The notes under the pieces were generated by a model that was not told the DNA's origin, searched no databases, and saw only the letters and a list, made by a program, of their open reading frames with translations. 5,135 nucleotides of DNA from an uncultured Lachnospiraceae bacterium. Its GTDB lineage: Bacteria > Bacillota > Clostridia > Lachnospirales > Lachnospiraceae. The DNA is taken from the NCBI GenBank assembly GCA_934376945.1, contig CAKRPI010000128.1:1-5135 (forward strand), given 5' to 3'. This document shows, piece after piece, positions 1-5,100 of the stretch (positions are counted from its first letter, which is position 1; each line of letters begins with the position of its first letter). A program made the position numbers and the translations under genes.

Positions 1-16
1 TGACATTTTCCCTTCA

Positions 17-45
17 TTTATAACATTTTGTAAAATCTGCGTCAA
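17..45 (-). promoter_or_regulatory. Sigma-A promoter reading off the left edge
   Basis: On the minus strand a -35 box TTGACG (40-45) is followed by a 17-base spacer and a -10 box TATAAA (17-22). The -10 is preceded by TGT, an extended -10 feature. Transcription would begin near position 10 and run off the left edge. It starts only about 9 bases after the pgeF stop codon, so the next gene probably has its own promoter. The spacer contains the palindrome ATTTT-GT-AAAAT (25-36), which could be an operator or just AT-rich sequence. The call rests on box match and spacing only. Confidence 0.7.
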
Positions 46-53
46 GATTATTT

Positions 54-902
54 TTACCTGATTCCAAGAAAGCCTGCAAGATTTCCTCTGTGTCCGTGTG
101 AGGCGCGATGTGAAAACAGAATACCTGAATTGCAGCAGGTGCATACATCTGTCACCTGAATCCGATCCGGCAGAAGTCCTGCGCACAGCATATTCTGTCG
201 GCACGCCTCCCACAGATTCAACTGAAATTTTCCATTTTCTTTTTCGGTATAGAGAAGTGGATACAACGATGTATCGTAATGCGATTTAAATGCATCAATC
301 ACATCCCCGCTTACTTCATAACAATCCTGACAGATTGACGGTCCAATGGCTGCAAGAAGCTTTGACGGATCTGTTCCATAAGTCTCCTGCATCGTTTTCA
401 CCGTCTCGCCTGCGATGTCTAACACCGTTCCCCGCCAGCCAGAATGTGACAGACCGATAGCGCGATGAACCGGATCGACAAAAAACAGCGGTACACAATC
501 CGCATAATACGTCACAAGCACCAATCCCGGAACATTCGTGACAAGACCGTCCACATCATGATAGTCTTTTGGCCGGTCATACCCCTTTCCCCGATCTTCG
601 AGAGTAACAACACGTACATGATTCGTATGTGTCTGATCGGAACAGACCAGATTTTCTGCCTGAAATCCGATCGCAGCTGCAATCCGGCGGTAATTTTCTG
701 TCACATTTTCATTCGTATCCCCGCGATTCACACTGAAATTCATTGTGGAAAGCTCACCCTTGCTTACACCGCCGAGACGGCTGCTGAAGCCATGAACAAA
801 CTCCCCGGAAACCTCTTCCAGATTTGGAAAAGTAAAATAAAGAACACCATTTTTCTCGTGCTCCTGCATAATCTTCTGTCCTGTACCTTTTCTGTTCAGC
901 AT
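54..902 (-). CDS. pgeF: Peptidoglycan editing factor PgeF (YfiH/laccase-domain family)
   Basis: This protein of about 282 residues belongs to the YfiH/DUF152 family, long labelled polyphenol oxidase. In E. coli PgeF removes muropeptide precursors in which L-Ser wrongly replaces L-Ala; relatives have purine nucleoside activities. The family's three metal ligands are visible: His in SDQTH (residue 92), Cys in ADCVPLFF (136) and His in GLSHSGWRGT (153). Also seen are GGVS near the N terminus, IGPSICQDCYEV, and the C-terminal DVCTCCN and FSHRA motifs. It is full length and cytoplasmic, with no signal peptide. The start is uncertain. ATG at 902 has GGAG six bases upstream. GTG at 923 has AGGAG five bases upstream and would add seven residues. 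ATG at 869 begins just before the first conserved block. It lies 180 bases past yraN, behind a palindromic element, with no promoter of its own seen. Family assignment is firm; the precise substrate is inferred. Confidence 0.93.
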   Translation of the reverse strand: MLNRKGTGQKIMQEHEKNGVLYFTFPNLEEVSGEFVHGFSSRLGGVSKGELSTMNFSVNRGDTNENVTENYRRIAAAIGFQAENLVCSDQTHTNHVRVVTLEDRGKGYDRPKDYHDVDGLVTNVPGLVLVTYYADCVPLFFVDPVHRAIGLSHSGWRGTVLDIAGETVKTMQETYGTDPSKLLAAIGPSICQDCYEVSGDVIDAFKSHYDTSLYPLLYTEKENGKFQLNLWEACRQNMLCAGLLPDRIQVTDVCTCCNSGILFSHRASHGHRGNLAGFLGIR

Positions 903-968
903 TCTTTTCTCCAATACGAACACGTATACTCCTGTCCTTCAGATGCATCACCGCCCTGTGCTTTTTAC

Positions 969-1068
969 GCTTCAGGCCTCATAAAGCGGAATTCGCAATC
1001 CGCTTCGCTACTTGTAGGATCATAAGGAATCTCCCGCAAGTGGGTTCCCCCTTATGATATTTCATGAA
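969..1068. repeat. Cluster of consecutive palindromes in the yraN-pgeF gap
   Basis: Most of this intergenic gap consists of inverted repeats in series. They are AGGCCT (974-979); a stem AAGCGGA/TCCGCTT (984-990 with 999-1005); CTAC-TT-GTAG (1008-1017); a long stem with outer arms ATCATAA/TTATGAT (1019-1025 with 1052-1058), extended inward by GGAA/TTCC (1026-1029 with 1045-1048) and CCC/GGG (1033-1035 with 1042-1044); and TTCATGAA (1061-1068). The long hairpin lacks a T-run on either strand, so it is not a typical terminator. The density of palindromes suggests a REP- or MITE-like dispersed element, or a structured processing site in the yraN-pgeF transcript. The exact ends are not defined, and no target-site duplication was recognised. 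Confidence 0.6.
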
Positions 1069-1082
1069 CGTAGTCGCTTTGC

Positions 1083-1439
1083 TTATCTGCATTCAAATGC
1101 GTTACGGATCACATGGATCATCTCTCCATGAATCGCCACCACATCAAACCTGCAATAGCCCCCTGCGGGATGCTGCATCAGATACCATCTGGAAGCGGCC
1201 AGAATTTTCTGCTGCTTTCTGATATTTACTGCTTCCTCTCCGGTGCCGAGTCTTGATGTTCTCCGATATTTTACTTCTATAAATACAAGATATCTTCCCT
1301 CTCTTGCAATGAGGTCAATCTCACCAAGCGGACACCTGTAATTCTTTTCCAGAATCTGATATCCGTTTTCTTTTAGATAAGAAGCAGCCTTTGCCTCATA
1401 CACTGCCCCGGTTTTTCTTTTATTCATTTCCTCTGCCAT
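1083..1439 (-). CDS. yraN: YraN family (UPF0102) nuclease-like protein
   Basis: This 118-residue protein is the normal size for the UPF0102/YraN family, which has a restriction-endonuclease-like (PD-(D/E)XK) fold and no settled function. The diagnostic blocks are all present: GAVYEAKAASYLKENGYQIL at residues 11-30, GEIDLIAREG around 39-48, and VFIEVKYRR just after. The Asp of GEIDL and the Glu and Lys of EVK form the expected active-site triad. RFDVVAI lies near the C terminus. The ATG at 1439 is preceded by GGGGAG with short spacing. A second in-frame ATG four codons later has AGAGGA too close to serve it well. The gene lies 45 bases after rnhB, a pairing common in Firmicutes and other bacteria, and is probably co-transcribed with it. 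Its proposed role in DNA repair or uptake is family-level speculation. Confidence 0.93.
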   Translation of the reverse strand: MAEEMNKRKTGAVYEAKAASYLKENGYQILEKNYRCPLGEIDLIAREGRYLVFIEVKYRRTSRLGTGEEAVNIRKQQKILAASRWYLMQHPAGGYCRFDVVAIHGEMIHVIRNAFECR

Positions 1440-1462
1440 TCTCTCCCCATGACAGATCCTGC

Positions 1463-1492
1463 TTATTCCTCTTTTATTCCTCTTTTATTCTT
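1463..1492. repeat. 11-bp tandem repeat spanning the rnhB stop codon
   Basis: The unit TTATTCCTCTT occurs at 1463-1473 and again at 1474-1484, followed by a partial third copy, TTATTCTT (1485-1492), that includes the rnhB stop codon. On the coding strand the repeat reads AAGAGGAATAA, so it offers two purine-rich Shine-Dalgarno-like stretches ahead of yraN. Both are too far from the yraN ATG to be its main ribosome binding site. It probably arose by slippage and may vary in copy number between strains. Confidence 0.7.
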
Positions 1493-2246
1493 CCACAAAA
1501 TGTCCGATAAAGCTCCGACGATGAATCGGAGAAGGTCCGTATTTCTGCAGCGCAGCGATATGAGCAGCTGATCCATAGCCCTTATGCGCTGCAAATCCGT
1601 ATTCCGGCATTACTTTATCGTATTCCTTCATCAACCGGTCCCTTGTCACCTTTGCAAGCACGCTCGCTGCTGCGATCGACAGACTTTTTGCATCACCTTT
1701 AATGATCGGTACCTGCCGAAATGACAGCTCCGGAATTCTTACTGCATCGTTAAGCAATACCTGCGGCTGCGGATCCAGCGCACCAACCGCAGCGCGCATC
1801 GCCTCATACGTTGCCTGCAGAATATTAATCTCATCAATTCTTGCCGGTGATGCCAGACCGACTCCCCATGCAATTGCTTTTTCCTTGATTTCCTCGTACA
1901 GTTCTTCCCGTTTCTTTTCGGAAAGCTTTTTGGAATCATTCAGATAGAGTATCTCACAGTCTTCCGGGAGAATTACCGCGCCCGCAACTACCGGCCCGGC
2001 AAGCGGTCCGCGCCCGGCCTCATCAATTCCGCAGACAAGCCCAAGATCTGCATACTTATGCTCATAGATCCTCATTGTTTCCAGACGGTTGCGCTCCTGC
2101 TCCAGCTTTTTCATTTTTTTCTTTTCTGCTTCAATCAGTTTTGCCACTCCCGCCCTTTGATCCGTTTCGTACTGTTCAAAAAGCTGCACCAGCTGTTCTT
2201 CCGATGCCAGAGCAAACTCCGCCTTTATTTCTGCAATGCTTTTCAT
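1485..2246 (-). CDS. rnhB: Ribonuclease HII
   Basis: RNase HII cuts RNA in RNA-DNA hybrids and nicks DNA 5' of single misincorporated ribonucleotides, starting ribonucleotide excision repair. The protein has 253 residues. The catalytic tetrad can be placed: Asp75 and Glu76 in GIDEAGRGPLAGPVVAGAVI, Asp167 in LLNDAV, and Asp185 in IIKGDAKS. Other family marks are LNDSKKLSEKKREELY, IDEINILQAT, SIAAASVLAKVTRDR, YGFAAHKGYG and HRRSF. The first 70 residues are the charged, probably helical N-terminal extension seen in Firmicutes enzymes such as that of B. subtilis. The residue before Asp167 is Asn rather than the usual aliphatic residue, which is unlikely to matter. The ATG at 2246 has AGGA nine bases upstream. 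The gene follows signal peptidase copy C by 39 bases and precedes yraN by 45, with no promoter or terminator seen, so it is probably part of the same operon. Confidence 0.97.
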   Translation of the reverse strand: MKSIAEIKAEFALASEEQLVQLFEQYETDQRAGVAKLIEAEKKKMKKLEQERNRLETMRIYEHKYADLGLVCGIDEAGRGPLAGPVVAGAVILPEDCEILYLNDSKKLSEKKREELYEEIKEKAIAWGVGLASPARIDEINILQATYEAMRAAVGALDPQPQVLLNDAVRIPELSFRQVPIIKGDAKSLSIAAASVLAKVTRDRLMKEYDKVMPEYGFAAHKGYGSAAHIAALQKYGPSPIHRRSFIGHFVEE

Positions 2247-2285
2247 TTCATCTCATCCTGTTCTGTCAAAAATCTGCCCAACTGG

Positions 2286-2831
2286 TCAAAGAAATCCCAT
2301 CACATCAAACGGCCAGATCCGGAATACAGCTCTTCCAATCAAATCCTGCTTCAGAATCGTCCCGACGCTCGGCTCCCGGCTGTCTGCACTGTTGTTACGG
2401 TTATCCCCAAGAACGAAATACTCATCCTCACCAAGCGTAATTGCCTCAGATGCCAGACCTGCACTGCGAATCGATTCAAAATCGAAGGGTTCCTCCAGTA
2501 CCTTTCCGTTGATATAAACACGTCCGTTATAAATCTGTACCTGCTCTCCGGGCAGCCCGATCACTCGCTTGATATAATACGTATCCTTCTGATAACGGAA
2601 CGGAAAAACCACAATTTCAAACCGTTTTGGCGAGCGGATGCGATAAGAAAATTTATCCACGATCAGATTATCTCCGTCACTTAAGGTCGGCGACATGGAA
2701 TCTCCGCTCACGACTGTCCGTTCACCGACAAAATGTACCAGCAAAAACGCTGCCAGTACCAGAATTGCCATATAAAGCAGCCAGCTCAGCACTTCGCCCA
2801 CTGCACTCTTTCTTTTTTTCTCCTGTTTCAC
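2286..2831 (-). CDS. lepB: Signal peptidase I, copy C (S26, SipS type)
   Basis: This leader peptidase cleaves signal peptides from exported preproteins at the outer face of the membrane. It has 181 residues from the GTG at 2831. A basic N terminus (KQEKKRKS) is followed by one membrane segment at about residues 14-36, then the external catalytic domain. The catalytic Ser45 lies in GDSMSPTLSDGDNLI and the general-base Lys88 in YYIKRVIGLPGE. GDNRNNSADSR is the conserved C-terminal box. Of the three copies here it is the only one with the canonical SMxPTL motif. The GTG at 2831 was chosen because AAGGCGGTGA (2837-2846), nearly the full complement of the 16S 3' end, ends five bases before it. A GTG at 2840 would add three residues but overlaps that site. 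It is close to copy B, sharing the SDGDNLIV and ITLGEDEYFV blocks. The family is certain; client proteins are unknown. Confidence 0.95.
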   Translation of the reverse strand: MKQEKKRKSAVGEVLSWLLYMAILVLAAFLLVHFVGERTVVSGDSMSPTLSDGDNLIVDKFSYRIRSPKRFEIVVFPFRYQKDTYYIKRVIGLPGEQVQIYNGRVYINGKVLEEPFDFESIRSAGLASEAITLGEDEYFVLGDNRNNSADSREPSVGTILKQDLIGRAVFRIWPFDVMGFL

Positions 2832-2836
2832 ATCTT

Positions 2837-2894
2837 TCACCGCCTTCGGTTTTTCTGCTCACCGCCTCCGGTGAAAATGGCAGATTTTTCCACC
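2837..2894 (-). promoter_or_regulatory. Duplicated Shine-Dalgarno block with competing hairpins
   Basis: On the coding strand the 14-base block ACCGRAGGCGGTGA occurs twice, 22 bases apart: at 2859-2872 (with GGAGG) and 2837-2850 (with AAGGCGG, the likely ribosome binding site of copy C). Each block can fold on itself, for example CACCG-loop-CGGTG at 2860-2873, which would hide the purine-rich core. The bases at 2870-2873 can instead pair upstream in a 9-bp stem with a two-base bulge (2870-2878 with 2884-2894). The two folds exclude each other, so translation of copy C might be structurally controlled. The repeats are plain to see; regulation is inference. Confidence 0.5.
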
Positions 2895-2898
2895 CGTT

Positions 2899-3489
2899 CT
2901 ACTGATGCTTCAGTACACCAATTTTGGATAATGGCCAGATCCGTACCCATGCACGGCCAATGATCTGCGAACGGCTGACATTTCCTACATCCTCTGAACG
3001 GCTGTCTTTACTGTTGTTTCGGTTGTCTCCCATTACAAAATACTCATCTTCGCCAAGTGTGATCGGCTCGGAAGCCCTTCCGGCACTGCGGATTGTCTCT
3101 GCGCCATAATTTTCTTCCAGAACTTCTCCATCGATATAAATTTTCCCATCTTCATCAATCTGAACCGTTTCGCCCGGAAGGCCGATGATTCTCTTGATGT
3201 AATACTCCTTCTCATTCTCATACGGGCGGAATACAATAATATCAAAACGCTCCGGATCGCCAAACCGATAAGAAAGCTTTTCAACGATCAGATTATCTCC
3301 GTCACTGAGCGTATTCATCATGGATCTTCCGTCCACACGCGTACGCTGTCCTACAAATGTAATGATCACATACGTCAGCACTACTACAAACAGAATATAA
3401 AATACCCAGCTTAAGATTTCTTTTTTCATATTCTTTTCGCCATCCTGACTACTTGCTGCAGAACTGTTTTTCTTCTCCTGCTGATTCAT
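2899..3489 (-). CDS. lepB: Signal peptidase I, copy B (S26, SipS type)
   Basis: This 196-residue type I signal peptidase has a polar 20-residue N-terminal tail rich in Ser, Gln and Lys, a single membrane segment at about residues 26-47, and an external catalytic domain. The catalytic Ser56 lies in DGRSMMNTLSDGDNLI and Lys99 in YYIKRIIGLPGE. GDNRNNSKDSR marks the last box. The usual Pro two residues after the Ser-Met pair is Asn here (SMMNT instead of SMxPT). Copy B and copy C match almost residue for residue from the TIRSAG/SIRSAG block to DSR, and share an exact 23-base DNA stretch (3284-3306 and 2659-2681), which points to tandem duplication. The ATG at 3489 has AAGTGGTGA four bases upstream. 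An internal ATG at 3429 would remove the tail but has a poorer site. The gene has its own strong promoter in the gap after rbgA. Substrate preference cannot be read from sequence. Confidence 0.95.
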   Translation of the reverse strand: MNQQEKKNSSAASSQDGEKNMKKEILSWVFYILFVVVLTYVIITFVGQRTRVDGRSMMNTLSDGDNLIVEKLSYRFGDPERFDIIVFRPYENEKEYYIKRIIGLPGETVQIDEDGKIYIDGEVLEENYGAETIRSAGRASEPITLGEDEYFVMGDNRNNSKDSRSEDVGNVSRSQIIGRAWVRIWPLSKIGVLKHQ

Positions 3490-3533
3490 TCTTTCACCAC
3501 TTTCTGTCTTTTGTCCGCGCCGCGGCAGCTGTC

Positions 3534-3553
3534 AGGCATCACAGAAGATGCCT
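3534..3553 (-). other. Hairpin in the 5' leader of signal peptidase copy B
   Basis: A perfect 7-bp inverted repeat, AGGCATC and GATGCCT (3534-3540 with 3547-3553), encloses a six-base loop. It falls within the roughly 100-base untranslated leader between the predicted start near 3592 and the ATG at 3489. In the transcript direction it is followed by a GC-rich stretch containing the palindrome GCCGCGGC (3519-3526), not a T-run, so it is not a normal terminator. It might stabilise the mRNA or take part in regulation. No known riboswitch class was recognised. Confidence 0.45.
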
Positions 3554-3598
3554 CTTTTCTGTCTCACCGGCACGTAAACTTCTTATTTTCTGTTCAGT

Positions 3599-3627
3599 AT
3601 TGTAACCCCACTGCTAACGGATGTCAA
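3599..3627 (-). promoter_or_regulatory. Near-consensus sigma-A promoter for copy B, copy C, rnhB and yraN
   Basis: On the minus strand a perfect -35 box TTGACA (3622-3627) and a -10 box TACAAT (3599-3604, five of six matches) are separated by the ideal 17 bases. Transcription should begin near 3592, leaving a leader of about 100 bases before the copy B ATG. The promoter lies just after the rbgA stop codon, with no terminator between. A short inverted repeat, ATGC-CTTT-GCAT (3628-3639), abuts the -35 box and could bind a regulator. The site splits the cluster into an upstream unit (copy A and rbgA) and a downstream one. Confidence 0.85.
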
Positions 3628-3648
3628 ATGCCTTTGCATCTCCCACAA

Positions 3649-4515
3649 TTACTCCGCTGCTCCGTCTTTGCAGCTCTCCGGTCCTTCCAGCGTGATTCTT
3701 CCAAGTCTTCCGCTTCTAAAATCCTCTACGACAAGTGCTGCTGTTTTCGGATAATCCGGCAGATTTCCTTTTAACTTGCAGCCTCTTGACTGTGCGATCC
3801 CCTCCAGAATTTCAAGGTCGCTTCCTTCTTCTTTCACCTGGTAACGATCCTCGAGAAGTCCCGGATAAGCATCTCTTAGATAGCCGATCAGCCACATGGC
3901 AAGCTCCTCAGACTGCAGAAGCTCATCCTTAATCGACCCGATTACCGCAAGCTTTAAACCGACCAGCTGGTCTTCAAACTTCGGCCAGAGGATCCCCGGC
4001 GTATCCAACAGCTCAATATTTTTATTCAGGCGAATCCACTGCTTTCCTTTCGTAACGCCCGGTTTATTTCCGGTCTTTGCGCACGCCTTTCCAGCCAGTG
4101 TATTAATAAAGGTAGATTTTCCTGCATTCGGAATTCCGACTACCATTGCACGCACCGGACGGTTCATGATTCCTCTTTTACGGTCCCGTTCGATTTTTTC
4201 TTTACACGCCTCCTGGATTGTATCCTGGATTTTTTTCATCCCGGCACCACTTCTTGCATTTACCTTTGCAGTAAAGCAGCCATTCTTTTGAAACCATGCA
4301 GCCCAGGCATCATTTTGCTTCTCATCTGCAAGATCCGACTTGTTTAAAATAATCAGACGTGCTTTATTTTTTCCAAGCTCATCAATATCCGGATTTCGGC
4401 TGGAAAACGGCACACGTGCATCAATAATTTCGATCACCAGATCGATCAGCCTGATATCTTCCAGCATCTGGCGCTTTGCCTTTGTCATGTGTCCTGGATA
4501 CCACTGATAATTCAT
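3649..4515 (-). CDS. rbgA: Ribosome biogenesis GTPase A (RbgA/YlqF)
   Basis: RbgA is a circularly permuted GTPase needed for late assembly of the 50S ribosomal subunit in Firmicutes. The 288-residue protein shows the permuted motif order: NKSD (G4, residues 58-61) comes before the P-loop GIPNAGKST (G1, 127-135), then GVT (G2, 153-155) and DTPG (G3, 171-174). The N terminus MNYQWYPGHMTKAKRQM is the family signature, and IDARVPFSSRNP precedes G4. The C-terminal region after about residue 185 matches the family's RNA-binding helical domain. The ATG at 4515 is preceded by GGAGG six bases upstream; a longer frame starting with TTG at 4545 is rejected. It lies 42 bases downstream of signal peptidase copy A, with no promoter between, so the two are probably co-transcribed. 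Family assignment is firm. Confidence 0.97.
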   Translation of the reverse strand: MNYQWYPGHMTKAKRQMLEDIRLIDLVIEIIDARVPFSSRNPDIDELGKNKARLIILNKSDLADEKQNDAWAAWFQKNGCFTAKVNARSGAGMKKIQDTIQEACKEKIERDRKRGIMNRPVRAMVVGIPNAGKSTFINTLAGKACAKTGNKPGVTKGKQWIRLNKNIELLDTPGILWPKFEDQLVGLKLAVIGSIKDELLQSEELAMWLIGYLRDAYPGLLEDRYQVKEEGSDLEILEGIAQSRGCKLKGNLPDYPKTAALVVEDFRSGRLGRITLEGPESCKDGAAE

Positions 4516-4521
4516 TCTTTT

Positions 4522-4526
4522 CCTCC
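4522..4526 (-). promoter_or_regulatory. Ribosome binding site that fixes the rbgA start
   Basis: GGAGG on the minus strand ends six bases before the ATG at 4515. It selects the start that gives the conserved MNYQWYPGHM N terminus over the upstream TTG. Confidence 0.8.
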
Positions 4527-4557
4527 ATGCTTTCCGGCACAGCAAGCAATCACTGTA

Positions 4558-5100
4558 CTAATCTTTCAAAAATCCTCTGTGCTCAGACGGCGAAAGTACA
4601 AACCATACTTTACCCTCGATATCGGAGCTTTTTACCATTCCAACATCCGCAAACCGGCTGTCCACACTGTTGTTGCGATTGTCCCCCAGCACAAAATACT
4701 CTTTTTCCCCAAGCCTCAGTTCTTCCGACGCAAGCCCCGGATTCGTAATTACAGGATAATCCTTCTGTTCCAGATACAGTTCCCCGTCAATGTAGATCAT
4801 ACCGTCTTTTATCTGAATCGTTTCACCCGGCAGACCAATGACGCGCTTAATACTGGAGTGACTTGTTGTACTTCCGTTTGGCTTGAATGCTACTACATCA
4901 CCTCGTTTGGGTGCACTCACCTGATAAGTCAGTACGTTCAGCAGTACCGTATCTCCGCCGGAAAGTGTCACATCCATTGACTGTCCGATGTTCGTACGTG
5001 ACTGTCCGAAAAAATACACCAGCACATATGCAAACAAAATCACAATCAGAATCTCGAAAGTCCACAGCAGAATCGTTTTGATCACGCTTTTCTTTTTCAT
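4558..5100 (-). CDS. lepB: Signal peptidase I, copy A (S26, divergent)
   Basis: This 180-residue type I signal peptidase has a basic N terminus (MKKKSVIK), one membrane segment at about residues 9-31 and an external catalytic domain. The catalytic Ser41 lies in GQSMDVTLSGGD and Lys85 in SIKRVIGLPGE; GDNRNNSVDSR is intact, so it is probably active. It differs from copies B and C in several ways. The Pro of SMxPT is Val, the Tyr usually before the IK pair is Ser, the SDGDNLIV block is SGGDTVLL, and RGD is kept where B and C have RFD and RFE. The stretch before the catalytic Lys holds a Ser/Thr-rich loop, GSTTSHSS. The ATG at 5100 has AAGGAG four bases upstream. It comes first in the visible cluster and is followed by rbgA after 42 bases. 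In related genomes a lepB often follows rplS, which could lie just off the right edge. Confidence 0.94.
   Translation of the reverse strand: MKKKSVIKTILLWTFEILIVILFAYVLVYFFGQSRTNIGQSMDVTLSGGDTVLLNVLTYQVSAPKRGDVVAFKPNGSTTSHSSIKRVIGLPGETIQIKDGMIYIDGELYLEQKDYPVITNPGLASEELRLGEKEYFVLGDNRNNSVDSRFADVGMVKSSDIEGKVWFVLSPSEHRGFLKD

Noticed and set aside
465..1025. Plus-strand open frame of 186 codons opposite pgeF
   Set aside because: It lies antisense to a gene with clear family motifs, and its translation resembles no protein domain; it is a shadow frame.
1019..1058. Rho-independent terminator after yraN
   Set aside because: The stem is long but is not followed by a T-run on either strand, and it sits in a chain of other palindromes, which fits a repeat element better.
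979..1065. 28-codon minus-strand gene in the yraN-pgeF gap
   Set aside because: It has no ribosome binding site, and its sequence is fully accounted for by inverted repeats; reported as a property of the element, not as a gene.
2058..2684. Plus-strand open frame of 208 codons opposite rnhB and signal peptidase copy C
   Set aside because: It runs across two real genes and their gap on the other strand, with no domain signature or ribosome binding site; a chance frame.
2841..2891. Short minus-strand frame of about 18 codons (GTG start) in the copy B-copy C gap
   Set aside because: No ribosome binding site precedes it, and it merely reads through the duplicated block; not supported as a leader peptide.
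3534..3553. Rho-independent terminator between rbgA and copy B
   Set aside because: On the transcribed strand the stem is followed by a GC-rich stretch. The only T-rich flank is on the plus strand, where there is no gene to terminate, and the stem lies downstream of the promoter.
4516..4545. TTG start adding ten residues to RbgA
   Set aside because: The ATG at 4515 has a strong GGAGG and gives the conserved N terminus; the added residues lie in the intergenic gap and include that ribosome binding site.
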